A stretch of DNA of 64,000 nt, from assembly GCA_026418415.1 (NCBI GenBank), contig JAOABK010000006.1:16157-80156 (forward strand), given 5' to 3'. The notes beneath the pieces are model-generated. The model was given only the letters and a program-made list of their open reading frames with translations. It was not told where the DNA came from and ran no database searches. The position numbers were made by a program, and so were the translations under genes. Below, piece after piece: positions 25,483 through 34,536 of this stretch. The stretch's first letter is position 1. Each line of letters starts with the position of its first letter. The stretch comes from Pseudomonadota bacterium (GTDB taxonomy: Bacteria > CALINM01).

Positions 25483-26027
25483 TGAAAAAATATTTAGATT
25501 TTATAAAAAATCATAGAATATTAATTTACTCAATCTTGTTAGGAGGTTTTTTATTTTTTGCAATAAACAAATTTTATATCAATAAAATTGAAGAAAAGAA
25601 TATTAAAATGCTTACAGAAAGAGAAAATCTAATTAAACAAAAAAATGAATTACTTAATTTAATTGCCAGTTTGAAAAAAGAAAATGAAGCATTAGAAAAA
25701 GAAAATATAACATTAAAGGATATTTTACTATTTAAAACAAAAATTTTAGATATGAAAAACAAGGCTATTTTTTTTAATCACATAAGTAATTTTAATGGTA
25801 TATTACTCGAAAGCATAGTGCCAGGAAACATAGATAAAAGTTCTCCAAATTTATTCAAGTGGACAATTAATATAAGTATAAGAGGTAGCTATAGAGAAAT
25901 AAAAAATTACATTGATTATTTAAATAAACTTCCCTATTTAATTATTATTAACAGATTAGAAATGAGCAAAAACCCCCAAAAGCCAATAAATTCTGCTCAA
26001 ATAACACTGGAGGTGTTATGCAGATAA
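25482..26027 (+). CDS. pilO: Type IV pilus inner-membrane protein PilO
   Basis: A 181-residue bitopic protein with a membrane helix at about 12-30, a long coiled coil (about 35-85) rich in Glu, Lys and Asn, and a compact C-terminal domain with the GSYREIKNYIDYL motif typical of PilO. It shares one base of TGATG with pilN. Identity comes from topology, motif and position. Confidence 0.85.
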   Translation: MKKYLDFIKNHRILIYSILLGGFLFFAINKFYINKIEEKNIKMLTERENLIKQKNELLNLIASLKKENEALEKENITLKDILLFKTKILDMKNKAIFFNHISNFNGILLESIVPGNIDKSSPNLFKWTINISIRGSYREIKNYIDYLNKLPYLIIINRLEMSKNPQKPINSAQITLEVLCR

Positions 26028-26386
26028 AAAAATTATCTTTCCTTATCATAATAATGATTTTATATCCCTATTTACTTAGGAGCGAGAATAGAGTTATGTA
26101 TATTGGTTACTTAAAACCCTATGAGAGAGGAGAGGCGAAAAAGAGTTTTCGGTTAGATCCAACGGAGGAACCCAAGATAAAAATTGGTATAGAAAAGGAA
26201 CCCATTAAGCCAGATAATCTCGATTTAAAGGGGATATTATATAATCCAAAGGAAAAAAGAGCTTTTATTAATGAAGAGCTTTATAAAGAAGGTGAAATAG
26301 TAGAGGGTTATAGGGTTAATAAGATACTTCCAGACAAAGTTATAATGATTAAAAATAATACCCAATTTGAACTTAAAATTGAATAA
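26018..26386 (+). CDS. pilP: Type IV pilus protein PilP (MshK-like)
   Basis: A 122-residue exported protein. The hydrophobic N-terminus (about 5-20) lacks a lipobox cysteine, so unlike many PilP it is probably not a lipoprotein. The C-terminal domain has LDLKGILYNPKEKRAFINEELYKEG in outline (LKGI at about 69-72, AFINEELY at about 82-89), the homology region that binds the secretin. GGAGGTG lies just before ATG 26018. pilQ follows after 13 bases. Confidence 0.8.
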   Translation: MQIKKLSFLIIIMILYPYLLRSENRVMYIGYLKPYERGEAKKSFRLDPTEEPKIKIGIEKEPIKPDNLDLKGILYNPKEKRAFINEELYKEGEIVEGYRVNKILPDKVIMIKNNTQFELKIE

Positions 26387-26399
26387 AAGGGGCTTTTTC

Positions 26400-27695
26400 A
26401 TGAAAAGGTTAATTATAATTTTTTTAATTATAACAAGCATAAACCAATCATTAGCTAACACAGATACCAATACTATACTTAATGAAACAGAAAAAAAATA
26501 CACACTCAACTTCAAAACTCAACCCATATCAGAGGTTTTGAGAGCATTGGCAAAGCAAGCGTCATTAAATATCATATTACCAGATAACATGCCAGAAAAT
26601 ATTAGTATTTCTCTTAACAATGTAACTTTAAAAAGCGCTATTGAGTCAATTCTTTTGTCAAGAGGTTATAATTACAAAATAGAAAACAACATCTTGAGAG
26701 TTTATAAAGATGAATATAAACCAAAAGTTGTCATGGAAGTTATTAATTTGCAGTATGCAAATGCTAATACAATAGCAGGAACCCTTTCAAAAATGTTTAG
26801 CTCAGCTTCCATACAACATGATGTCTCTACAAACTCCTTAATAATTAAAGATGAGGAGAGTGTTGTTTCTGAGATAAAAAAAATTATACAAAGACTTGAT
26901 GTTAGAACAAAACAGGTTCTAATAGAAGCAAAGATAGTAAATGCTACTGAATCCTTTAGTAGAGATTTGGGGATTCAGTGGGGTGGTTTTTTTAGTAATA
27001 GCTCTCAGTCAAATAAAATTTTTGGGATAAGTCCGAACACCTCAGGCACCACAACAACCTTTGGAACTTCGAATCCGGGAGATAATTTCGTTATAAATGC
27101 TCCAATACAAACAACTCCAATAGGAAACTTAGGGATTATTATAGGAAGCCTACATAAAAACTTAAGAATAGACCTGGCTCTACAGTTAGCGGAACAAAAA
27201 GGACAGGCAAAGATTGTATCTTCGCCAAAGATACTAACGCTTGATAATAAAAGAGCAACTATCCGAAGTGGGGCAACCCTTAGAATTCGTTCTATACCAC
27301 TCGGATCTTCCGTAACATCAGGTGTAACAGCTACAGTTGAGACAATTAATACTGGTGTAGAGTTAGGTGTTACTCCACAAATAACAGGAGATGATAACAT
27401 TACTCTAACAGTTGATGTAGGACAAAGCGAACCCAATTTTGATAGAAAGGTTGAAAATATTCCAGAGGTCCAGGATCAAAGAGCCTCAACATCTATACTC
27501 CTTAAAGATGGAGAAACAGTAGTAATAGGTGGACTATATAGAGTTATAGAAGGAGAAACAGTTACAGGAATCCCATTCCTTTCTGATTTGCCTTTTATTG
27601 GTTGGTTATTTAAATCTAAAAGCAAAGAAAAAAGAAATGAGGAGTTAATGATTTTCTTGACTCCTAGAATTATCAAAGAAACAGCAAAAAATTAA
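26400..27695 (+). CDS. pilQ: Type IV pilus secretin PilQ/MshL (short form)
   Basis: An outer-membrane secretin of 431 residues, well short of typical PilQ. Order: signal peptide (1-20), STN domain (about 33-105), one N1/NolW domain (about 112-175, with LQYANANTIAG and TNSLIIKDEE), then the secretin core (about 180-431) with VLIEAKIVNATESFSRDLGIQWG, and the C-terminal PFLSDLPFIGWLFKS, conserved in secretins. AMIN peptidoglycan-binding domains are absent, as in MshL. AAAAGGGG precedes ATG 26400; an earlier in-frame TTG at 26367 lies in pilP and would spoil the signal peptide. Confidence 0.9.
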   Translation: MKRLIIIFLIITSINQSLANTDTNTILNETEKKYTLNFKTQPISEVLRALAKQASLNIILPDNMPENISISLNNVTLKSAIESILLSRGYNYKIENNILRVYKDEYKPKVVMEVINLQYANANTIAGTLSKMFSSASIQHDVSTNSLIIKDEESVVSEIKKIIQRLDVRTKQVLIEAKIVNATESFSRDLGIQWGGFFSNSSQSNKIFGISPNTSGTTTTFGTSNPGDNFVINAPIQTTPIGNLGIIIGSLHKNLRIDLALQLAEQKGQAKIVSSPKILTLDNKRATIRSGATLRIRSIPLGSSVTSGVTATVETINTGVELGVTPQITGDDNITLTVDVGQSEPNFDRKVENIPEVQDQRASTSILLKDGETVVIGGLYRVIEGETVTGIPFLSDLPFIGWLFKSKSKEKRNEELMIFLTPRIIKETAKN

Positions 27696-28411
27696 CCGCC
27701 AAGGTAGGCTTTTATAATTTGAGGATCATTTTCTATCTGTTCTGATTCACCACTTAAAACTATTTTTCCTGTTTCCATGACGAATGCTTTATTTGAATAT
27801 TTAAGAGCTAATTTTGCATTTTGTTCAACTAGAATAATGGTAATCTTTTTATCATTATTTATGTTTTTTATTAATTCAAAGATTTCATTAGTTATTTTAG
27901 GAGATAGCCCCATGGATGGTTCGTCAAGAAGAAGTAATTTAGGATTACTCATAAGTGCACGTCCTATTGCTAACATCTGCTGCTCACCACCAGAAAGTGT
28001 ACCTGCAAATTGTTTTATGCGTTCTTTTAACCTTGGAAAAAGTTTTAAAACAAAGTCATAAAGTTCAGAAAATATTTTTTTATTTTTCAATGAATATCCA
28101 CCAATATCCAAATTTTCTTTAACCGTGAGATTGGGAAAGATTCTTCTACCTTCGGGAACCATAGTTATTCCATGCTTAACTATTAAATCAGTAGATAGTC
28201 TAAGCAAATTAATACCTTTAAAATTAATTTTCCCTTTCAAAGGTTTTATAAAACCACATATAGTTTTTAATAATGTACTTTTCCCTGCACCATTTGCACC
28301 AATAAGGGAAATAATCTCTCCCTCTGTTGCGCTTAAGGATATATCTTCAAGTGCTTTTATTGCTCCATAATTAACGTATAGATTTCTTACTTCAAAGAAT
28401 TTCTCAGACAT
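27692..28411 (-). CDS. livF: Branched-chain amino acid ABC transporter ATPase LivF
   Basis: A 239-residue ABC ATPase. Walker A GANGAGKST, signature LSGGEQQMLAIGRAL, Walker B LLLLDEPSMGLSP, and the H-loop LVEQNAKLA. The EGRRIFPNLTVKENL block is typical of LivF. Its TAATG overlap with livG and the run of five liv genes support import of leucine, isoleucine, valine or related amino acids or amides. Its stop shares bases TTAA with the pilQ stop on the opposite strand. Confidence 0.92.
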   Translation of the reverse strand: MSEKFFEVRNLYVNYGAIKALEDISLSATEGEIISLIGANGAGKSTLLKTICGFIKPLKGKINFKGINLLRLSTDLIVKHGITMVPEGRRIFPNLTVKENLDIGGYSLKNKKIFSELYDFVLKLFPRLKERIKQFAGTLSGGEQQMLAIGRALMSNPKLLLLDEPSMGLSPKITNEIFELIKNINNDKKITIILVEQNAKLALKYSNKAFVMETGKIVLSGESEQIENDPQIIKAYLGG

Positions 28412-29172
28412 TATAGAGCTCCTAAGTAAGCTTCTATTACTTTAGGGTTACTTTTAATTTCTTTAGGAGTACCCTCTGCAATTTTCTCACCAAAGTCCAT
28501 AACAATAATCCTTTCTGAAATATTCATAACAAGTTCCATTTGATGTTCAATAAGCAATATAGTAATGTCAAAAGTATTTCTTATTTTCTTTAAAGTCTCC
28601 ATTAGATCGTTTATTTCTGTTAGATTCATACCCGCCGCTGGTTCATCAATAAGTAATATTTTTGGTTCAGTTGCAAGTGCTCTTGCAAGTTCTAATTTTC
28701 TTTGTTCACCATAGGGTAGATTACCAGCATAAAAATGTTCTTTATTTAATAGGCCAAAAAAATCAAGAAAACCTCTGGCGCTTTCTTTTGCTTTTTTTGT
28801 GATTTCTGCGTATTTTCTTGTTCTAAATACGCTATCAATGATTCCATATTCATGCTTGCTCAAAAAGGCAACTATTACATTTTCTAAAACTGTTAAATTT
28901 TTAAAAAGTCTTAAATTTTGAAAGGTCCTACCAATGCCTAATCTGCTTAATTTATGAGACTTAAAACCAGTTATATCTTGACTATTAAAAAATATTTTTC
29001 CCTCATTGGGTATATAAAATCCAGAAATCAGGTTAAAAACTGTTGTTTTACCTGCGCCATTTGGACCTATAATACTTAGAATTTCTCCTTTTTTTACAAT
29101 AAAAGATAAATTATTTACTGCCTTAATACCACCGAAATACTTTGAGACATTTTTTAGCTCTAATAAATTCAC
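28411..29172 (-). CDS. livG: Branched-chain amino acid ABC transporter ATPase LivG
   Basis: A 253-residue ABC ATPase. Walker [23 protein letters not shown] (the LivG-specific Q-loop stretch), a diverged signature [15 protein letters not shown], Walker [13 protein letters not shown], and the H-loop LIEHQMELV. The start is GTG 29172, with AAGGA upstream; an ATG two bases away is out of frame. It works as a heterodimer with LivF. Confidence 0.92.
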   Translation of the reverse strand: MNLLELKNVSKYFGGIKAVNNLSFIVKKGEILSIIGPNGAGKTTVFNLISGFYIPNEGKIFFNSQDITGFKSHKLSRLGIGRTFQNLRLFKNLTVLENVIVAFLSKHEYGIIDSVFRTRKYAEITKKAKESARGFLDFFGLLNKEHFYAGNLPYGEQRKLELARALATEPKILLIDEPAAGMNLTEINDLMETLKKIRNTFDITILLIEHQMELVMNISERIIVMDFGEKIAEGTPKEIKSNPKVIEAYLGAL

Positions 29173-29173
29173 A

Positions 29174-30115
29174 TTAGTATCCTTCTTTTTTTACCATTAA
29201 ACCATATGGTCTTATCATCATAATTAAAATCAAAATTATTGGTATTAAGACCCATCTATATTCGAGAATTTCTGAAGGCAGAATTATCCTTAAACCTTCT
29301 ATGAAGAAAACCCAAAAAAGTCCTGCTATGATAGTACCACTAATACTACCCATGCCACCTATAATAACTATTATCAAAAAATCTATTGACTTTAAAATAT
29401 CAAAATTAGAGGGATGTAAAAAAGTATAAAGATGAGCATACAAACCACCTGCAATACCTGCAAGAAAACAGCCATAAATAAAGGCAATTAGTTTTGCAAT
29501 AAATGTATTAACTCCAATACTACTTGCAGCGAGCTCATCATTTTTAATGGCTCTCCAAAAAAGCCCAAAACGAGAGTCTATAAGATTTTTTGTAATAATT
29601 ATAAAAAAAACTGTTATGAAAAAAGATAATTCTAAATTCGTGATTTTGTTTATTCCTACAAATCCCCGAGAGCCACCGAGTACTTCAGAAATTCTGTCAG
29701 AATTATCTAATATAACCCTTACAAGTATTCCAAAACCTAAAGTCGCAATGGCTAAAAAATCATCCTTAAGCCTTAAAATAGGACCACCAATAATATAAGC
29801 AATAAATGCAGTAAAAATTCCAGCTAAGAATATAACTGGTATCAAACCATAATAACTTTCAATTTCTAAAACTTTTGATAGGTAAGCAGAAGTGTATGCA
29901 CCTATGCCATAAAAAGCTGCATGCCCTAATGAAAACTGCCCTGTAAAGCCATATATTACATTTAGTCCTAAAGAACTTAGAACAATTATAAAAGAGTATA
30001 GAGTTATTTGAATCATGTAATCGGTTGGTAGCCCAGAAAAAATAACAAGTTTTATAATTAAATAAATAAAAAGAGCCAGAAAAATTAATTTTCTTAATTC
30101 TAAAAAAAATCTCAT
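29174..30115 (-). CDS. livM: Branched-chain amino acid ABC permease LivM
   Basis: A 313-residue permease with about eight to ten membrane helices. Family marks are [20 protein letters not shown] (about 58-77), [19 protein letters not shown], and [15 protein letters not shown] with [11 protein letters not shown] near the C-terminus. Its start overlaps the livH stop (ATGA), and livG follows after one base. Forms the channel with LivH. Confidence 0.93.
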   Translation of the reverse strand: MRFFLELRKLIFLALFIYLIIKLVIFSGLPTDYMIQITLYSFIIVLSSLGLNVIYGFTGQFSLGHAAFYGIGAYTSAYLSKVLEIESYYGLIPVIFLAGIFTAFIAYIIGGPILRLKDDFLAIATLGFGILVRVILDNSDRISEVLGGSRGFVGINKITNLELSFFITVFFIIITKNLIDSRFGLFWRAIKNDELAASSIGVNTFIAKLIAFIYGCFLAGIAGGLYAHLYTFLHPSNFDILKSIDFLIIVIIGGMGSISGTIIAGLFWVFFIEGLRIILPSEILEYRWVLIPIILILIMMIRPYGLMVKKEGY

Positions 30116-31002
30116 ACTTTCTCTATATTTTTCCCAAATATTCCATTTGGTCGGAATAATAGAAAAATAAATAAAATTATAAAAATAACTCCATCACGAT
30201 AAGTAGAAGATAAAAAAGCAGAAACAAATACCTCTGATATTCCAATAATAAATCCCCCAAGTACAGCACCATGTATGATACCAATGCCACCTAATACTGC
30301 GGCAATAAAAGATTTTATCCCTGGCATGATGCCCATAAAAACATTTATTTGAGGATAAGCCATTGAATAAAGTAGCCCACCTATTCCAGCTAATGCACCG
30401 CCGATACCAAAAGTGAAAGAAATTATATTATCCGTCCTAATTCCCATCAGGCGTGTAATTTCTAAGTCGTGAGATGCAGCTCTCATGGCTATTCCATACT
30501 TTGATTTATAAATTAACAGATAAAGAAGGGCAAGTGAGATTATAGTAACAGAAAATATTATAAGATGAATATTATTTATTGAAAACATACCAATATCATA
30601 GCTTCTAATCTCAAAGGGACGCGGAAATCCTATATAATTGGGAGTGAAAAAAGCATTTAGGCTCAAAGTATATTCAAGAAAAAGTGAAACACCTACAGCA
30701 GTAATAAGAAGAGAAATTTTTGGTGCATTTCTTAACGGCTTATAAGCTATCTTCTCAATCAGTATTGCTATAACAGCAGTTAAAAGGGAGGTGCTTAAAA
30801 TTAGGATAGGAAAGGGAAGATTAAATTTTGTAATACCATAATAAGATATAAATGCACCTAACATGAAAATATCGCCATGGGCAAAGTTAATCATTCTTAA
30901 GACACCATAAACCATAGTATAACCCAAAGCAATAAGGGCATAAACAGCGCCTAATTGTATCCCATTTATAAATTGTTGGGTTAGATATATTAAAATTTCC
31001 AT
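30112..31002 (-). CDS. livH: Branched-chain amino acid ABC permease LivH
   Basis: A permease of 296 residues from ATG 31002, with family marks LGAVYALIALGYTMVYG, MINFAHGDIFMLGAF and GIGIIHGAVLGGFI. The frame stays open to TTG 31041, but that extension passes through a strong hairpin, so ATG 31002 is the better start. No Shine-Dalgarno is visible; the sequence between hairpin and ATG is only T and A, so expression may be lower than that of livK. Confidence 0.9.
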   Translation of the reverse strand: MEILIYLTQQFINGIQLGAVYALIALGYTMVYGVLRMINFAHGDIFMLGAFISYYGITKFNLPFPILILSTSLLTAVIAILIEKIAYKPLRNAPKISLLITAVGVSLFLEYTLSLNAFFTPNYIGFPRPFEIRSYDIGMFSINNIHLIIFSVTIISLALLYLLIYKSKYGIAMRAASHDLEITRLMGIRTDNIISFTFGIGGALAGIGGLLYSMAYPQINVFMGIMPGIKSFIAAVLGGIGIIHGAVLGGFIIGISEVFVSAFLSSTYRDGVIFIILFIFLLFRPNGIFGKNIEKV

Positions 31003-31017
31003 ATTTAAAATTAAAAA

Positions 31018-31039
31018 GGGAAGGGGATAGACCCTTCCC
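31018..31039 (-). terminator. Hairpin with T-tract between livK and livH (attenuator)
   Basis: Read on the minus strand, GGGAAGGG pairs with CCCTTCCC around the loop TCTATC, and TTTTTAATTTT follows. It begins six bases after the livK stop. An 8-bp G/C-rich stem with five T is a plausible intrinsic terminator. Since the permease and ATPase genes continue beyond it, partial termination would give more binding protein than transporter. Confidence 0.75.
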
Positions 31040-31044
31040 AATTT

Positions 31045-32166
31045 TCATGGATTAACAGTAGTAATGTATTTTGGGCCAGTTTTTTCGATCTTTATAATGA
31101 CTGTTGATTTTACTGCATCTCCATTATTGTCAAAGCTAATTGTTCCTGTTGCTCCCTTGTGATTTTTTGTTTTTTCTATTTCTTTTAAAATTTCTTCGGG
31201 AGTAGGCTTTACAGCTCTATCAAGAGCATTTAATAAAATCCATGTTGCATCATAAGCAAGAGCTCCTAAAGCATCGGGAACGTTTCCGTGTTTTTGCTTA
31301 TACTTTTGAATAAATGAATCAGCAATGGGATCTTTTCTATCTGGAGAATAGTGGTTTGTGAAATAGCTACCTACTACTGCATCACCACCAATCTTTAAAA
31401 GTTCTGGAGAATCCCAGCCATCTCCACCAAGTAATGTAGATTTTAAACCTTTCTCTCTAATTTGTTTAGCTATCAAAGCAACCTTATTATAGTAATCGGG
31501 AATAAAGATTACATCAGGCTTTTTAATTGCAATTTTTGTTATTAAAGCAGAAAAGTCTACATCATCTTTCTGATAGGATTCGAAAGCGACTATTGTTCCT
31601 TTATTTTTTTCGAAGGTGTTTTTGAAAAATTCAGCCAAACCTTTTGAATAGTCATTCCCCACATCATAAAGAACTGCTGCAGTTTTTGCCTTGAGATCTT
31701 TTAAAGCAAAATTGGCTGCAACTTGACCTTGAAAGGGATCTATAAAACATGCCCTAAATACATATTTTTTTCTTTTGCCATCACTGACAGTTACTTTTGG
31801 ATTTGTAGCAGTTCCAGTTATCATTGGAATTTTATTTGTATTTACTAATTCACTTACTGGAATAGCTACCTTTGATGTTAGAGGACCGATAATTGCAACA
31901 ACCTTATCTTGAGTTACAAGCTTTAATGCGGCATTTGTTCCTTCTGTAGGATCATTTTTGTCATCAGCTATTATAGGCTTAATTTCATATTTACCTTTTT
32001 TTGCATATTCTTCTAAAGCAATGAAAAATGAATTTTTTGTAGATTCACCAAAAGTTTTAATGTCGCCGGTCAAAGGGGTTATTAGTCCAATTTTAACAAC
32101 TTCCTTTGAAAATAATTGAGTTGAGTAAAGAAGTAGGAAACATAAAATCAAAGATATCTTTTTCAT
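31045..32166 (-). CDS. livK: Branched-chain amino acid periplasmic binding protein LivK-like
   Basis: A 373-residue exported solute-binding protein of the type I Leu/Ile/Val fold. The signal peptide covers about 1-20 (ends LFS/KEV). Marks are KIGLITPLTGDIKTFG, GPLTSKVAIPVSELVN, and PDVIFIPDYYNKVALIAKQ. AGGAGGT lies five bases before the ATG, much stronger than the livH start. Family members bind branched-chain amino acids, but some bind amides, urea or aromatic compounds, so the ligand is not certain. Confidence 0.92.
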   Translation of the reverse strand: MKKISLILCFLLLYSTQLFSKEVVKIGLITPLTGDIKTFGESTKNSFFIALEEYAKKGKYEIKPIIADDKNDPTEGTNAALKLVTQDKVVAIIGPLTSKVAIPVSELVNTNKIPMITGTATNPKVTVSDGKRKKYVFRACFIDPFQGQVAANFALKDLKAKTAAVLYDVGNDYSKGLAEFFKNTFEKNKGTIVAFESYQKDDVDFSALITKIAIKKPDVIFIPDYYNKVALIAKQIREKGLKSTLLGGDGWDSPELLKIGGDAVVGSYFTNHYSPDRKDPIADSFIQKYKQKHGNVPDALGALAYDATWILLNALDRAVKPTPEEILKEIEKTKNHKGATGTISFDNNGDAVKSTVIIKIEKTGPKYITTVNP

Positions 32167-32180
32167 ATTTACCTCCTACT

Positions 32181-33923
32181 TTAAAATTTTTTATATATTT
32201 TATTAACTGCAGCCTTAAAAATAAAGAATAGAATTTTAAAAAATTTAAACTTATAAAAACTTACAGGCCAGTTCAGCTCTTCTTTATAACAAATAGTATG
32301 AATATTGATATCAGATATTTCAGGGGTTATTTTTTCTAATTCTTTTTTTCCTTCCTCACCTAACTTTAAAATCTCATCAATTTTTTCCATGTACTTAATT
32401 GCAGTTTTTGCTCTTTTTTCGACGAGTTTTGCAGTTTTTTCTGGTATTAAACCATATTTAAGCTTTAATTCATTAAGACGTATGCCAGCTTCATATGTAC
32501 TCATAACTATTTCATGTCGGGACATCCAATTTGTTTCATAATCAAGAAAATATTTCCAACTTAAGGCATTTTCCATCATTTGTCGATGCTCTTCGAGGGT
32601 TCTTGCAAAAAGTTTATATCCATGTGCATCTGGATTTTCAAATACCTCACTGCCAGGATCAACGAAAGGTGCCAATGGAGATATAAATGGATATACAGTT
32701 TTATCTTTACCAAATTTTTTCAAGATATAATCACAGTATTCTATTGTTTCCATAACCGATTTATATGTTTGCTTAGGAAGACCTGTCATAAAGAATAAAT
32801 CTACTCTACGGCAGTTATTTTTTACACATGCATCAATCGCTCTTTCTAACTGTTCATTGTCAAAGGGCCTTCCAAAGGCTCTTCTAACAACCTCGTCATG
32901 TGATTCAGGGGACATCTCAACATTATATTTATTAAAAGAATTTTTTAACTTTTTTATAAAATCTTCACTTGGTGGAACAAAAAATTCAAAGGCTATATCA
33001 TTTTTAAAATTAACTTTACTCATCTCATCAACAACATGGTAAGCATATTCTTTTCCGTTTTGTAAAATATCACCTATTATGAATGCTGGACCATTTATAT
33101 ATTTATCAATATTCCTCAACTCTTCAGCCACTTTTTGTGGAGACTTACAAGCTAATTTTTTTCTGTTAAAGGTATTTTCACATGTAAATTTCGAACCACC
33201 GCAGGTCCTACAGCTATGGATGCATCCTCTATAAAGAAAAATTGCTGTTACAGGATACTTCATCCAGGTTTGAAAAGGTATATATCCATTCAAATCAAAA
33301 TATTTTACAGTTTTCTTTATTGGTAATGTGTATTCGGTCAAAACATGATCAGTAGTATCAGGAACATAGGTAATTGGGTTAACGTTAACCTTACCATTTT
33401 TATCTTTATAGGTCAAATTGGGAATATTGTCAAAATTACCATTTTCTTTTATAGCCTTTATTAACATTACCATTGGAAGTTCTGTGGAATCTCCCTTTAA
33501 AACAAAATCAACGAAAGGATAATTAATAAGCTCTTCGTGGAAATAGGTTGATGAATAACCACCAAAAATTACAGGTATATTAGGATGATGTTTTTTCACA
33601 ATCTCAGCTATTTTAAGGCTACCTTGAACATGTGGAAGCCAATGCAGATCAATTGCAAAAGCAAGGGGTTTAAGCCTTTTTATCTCTTCTTCGGGATTGT
33701 ATGATAGCGAATTTAACATTTTATTTGCTATGTTGATAATTCTTGTTGAAACCCCCGCTTTTTCTAAATGGCCCGATAAGCTAAGAAAACCAACTGGATA
33801 CATTTCAAAAATCGGTCCAGAAGGGACAACATCACTTATGGGCCCGTGGATAACAGGCTTCTTTCTGAAATCATAAATACTTGGGGCATGTAAAAAAATT
33901 ACATCAGCATTTTTAATAAACAT
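32181..33923 (-). CDS. B12-binding/radical SAM domain protein
   Basis: A 580-residue protein from ATG 33923. The N-terminal half (about 40-190) looks like a cobalamin-binding Rossmann fold with VIFGGYSSTYF; the DxHxxG motif is not evident. The radical SAM core has CIHSCRTC (about 245-252) for the 4Fe-4S cluster, followed by GG, and VEMSPESHDE later. An in-frame start at 34046 would overlap lptC and its promoter, so I rejected it. No ribosome site is seen. Substrate unknown. It is the first gene before livKHMGF, with only 14 bases between, so probably co-transcribed. Confidence 0.8.
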   Translation of the reverse strand: MFIKNADVIFLHAPSIYDFRKKPVIHGPISDVVPSGPIFEMYPVGFLSLSGHLEKAGVSTRIINIANKMLNSLSYNPEEEIKRLKPLAFAIDLHWLPHVQGSLKIAEIVKKHHPNIPVIFGGYSSTYFHEELINYPFVDFVLKGDSTELPMVMLIKAIKENGNFDNIPNLTYKDKNGKVNVNPITYVPDTTDHVLTEYTLPIKKTVKYFDLNGYIPFQTWMKYPVTAIFLYRGCIHSCRTCGGSKFTCENTFNRKKLACKSPQKVAEELRNIDKYINGPAFIIGDILQNGKEYAYHVVDEMSKVNFKNDIAFEFFVPPSEDFIKKLKNSFNKYNVEMSPESHDEVVRRAFGRPFDNEQLERAIDACVKNNCRRVDLFFMTGLPKQTYKSVMETIEYCDYILKKFGKDKTVYPFISPLAPFVDPGSEVFENPDAHGYKLFARTLEEHRQMMENALSWKYFLDYETNWMSRHEIVMSTYEAGIRLNELKLKYGLIPEKTAKLVEKRAKTAIKYMEKIDEILKLGEEGKKELEKITPEISDINIHTICYKEELNWPVSFYKFKFFKILFFIFKAAVNKIYKKF

Positions 33924-33936
33924 ATACAATTTGGAT

Positions 33937-33964
33937 ATATTATCATAAAGAAATAAAAACTCAA
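33937..33964 (-). promoter_or_regulatory. Sigma-70-like promoter of the radical SAM-liv operon
   Basis: On the minus strand TTGAGT (33964-33959), a 16-base spacer and TAATAT (33942-33937), ending 13 bases before ATG 33923. No Shine-Dalgarno in the short predicted leader. It lies back to back with the lptC promoter. Confidence 0.5.
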
Positions 33965-33970
33965 AGAAGA

Positions 33971-33999
33971 TTGTATTTTCAATAATTCTATGATATATT
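33971..33999 (+). promoter_or_regulatory. Extended -10 promoter of the lptC operon (leaderless type)
   Basis: TTGTAT (33971-33976), a 17-base spacer and TATATT (33994-33999) preceded by TGA, an extended -10. ATG 34009 is nine bases beyond the -10, so the message would have at most a few untranslated bases; no Shine-Dalgarno is present. Confidence 0.6.
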
Positions 34000-34008
34000 T
34001 TTATTGGT

Positions 34009-34536
34009 ATGAAAAATGCTAATGTTTTTATTGCTTTTATTCTCATAATTTTTTTGATATATCCAATATCGGTCTATTCTTATAACAAATCTAAACAGAA
34101 TAACCTTGCGTATTTCCCGGTGATTATAAATGGCTTTTCTTATAAAATCATTAGCGACAATGGAGATGAGATTTTTTTTGAGGGAGATAGCTTGATAAAG
34201 CAAATTGATAAAATAACTATTGAAAATCCTAAAGGTTATCATATTAATAAAGAAAACAGAAAGATATCTTTTATGGCTAATACAGCAATTAGTAGCTCAG
34301 CTGACGAATCAATTGAATTGACTGACAATATTAAAATCTCTCAGAATAATACTTATATTGAAGCTAAAAGAATAATTTATAATAGAAAACAAAAGAAATT
34401 ATTTTCTCCTGATAGAATCAGAATCAATTTTAATGACAGTTTAATTGAAGGAATAGATTTAGTTTATGATTTAGAAGAGAAAAGGGCAGTCTTAAAAAAC
34501 ATTAGAGGAAGATTATGGCTATCAAACATCTTTTAA
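34009..34536 (+). CDS. lptC: LPS export protein LptC
   Basis: A 175-residue bitopic protein with an N-terminal helix (about 6-24) and a periplasmic beta-jellyroll. Marks are GDSLIKQIDKITIENPKG-like strands in the middle, then LTDNIKISQNNTYIEAKRIIYN, the typical LptC/LptA strand pattern. LptC passes LPS from the LptB2FG extractor to LptA. Directly followed by lptA and lptB. Length is near normal; sequence is diverged, so position is part of the case. Confidence 0.85.
   Translation: MKNANVFIAFILIIFLIYPISVYSYNKSKQNNLAYFPVIINGFSYKIISDNGDEIFFEGDSLIKQIDKITIENPKGYHINKENRKISFMANTAISSSADESIELTDNIKISQNNTYIEAKRIIYNRKQKKLFSPDRIRINFNDSLIEGIDLVYDLEEKRAVLKNIRGRLWLSNIF

Noticed and set aside
26367-26399. 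Upstream TTG start for pilQ
   Set aside because: It lies inside pilP and would bury the signal peptide; AAAAGGGG is spaced for ATG 26400.
18577-27695. Type II secretion system
   Set aside because: Minor pilins resemble GspH-K, but PilM/N/O/P genes and an MshA-like pilin indicate a type IV pilus.
32167-32215. Separate promoter for livK
   Set aside because: A TATATA-like run exists upstream, but no -35 at suitable spacing; AT-richness alone explains it.
33924-34046. Longer N-terminus for the radical SAM gene
   Set aside because: It would overlap lptC and cover both divergent promoters; family-like sequence begins at ATG 33923.
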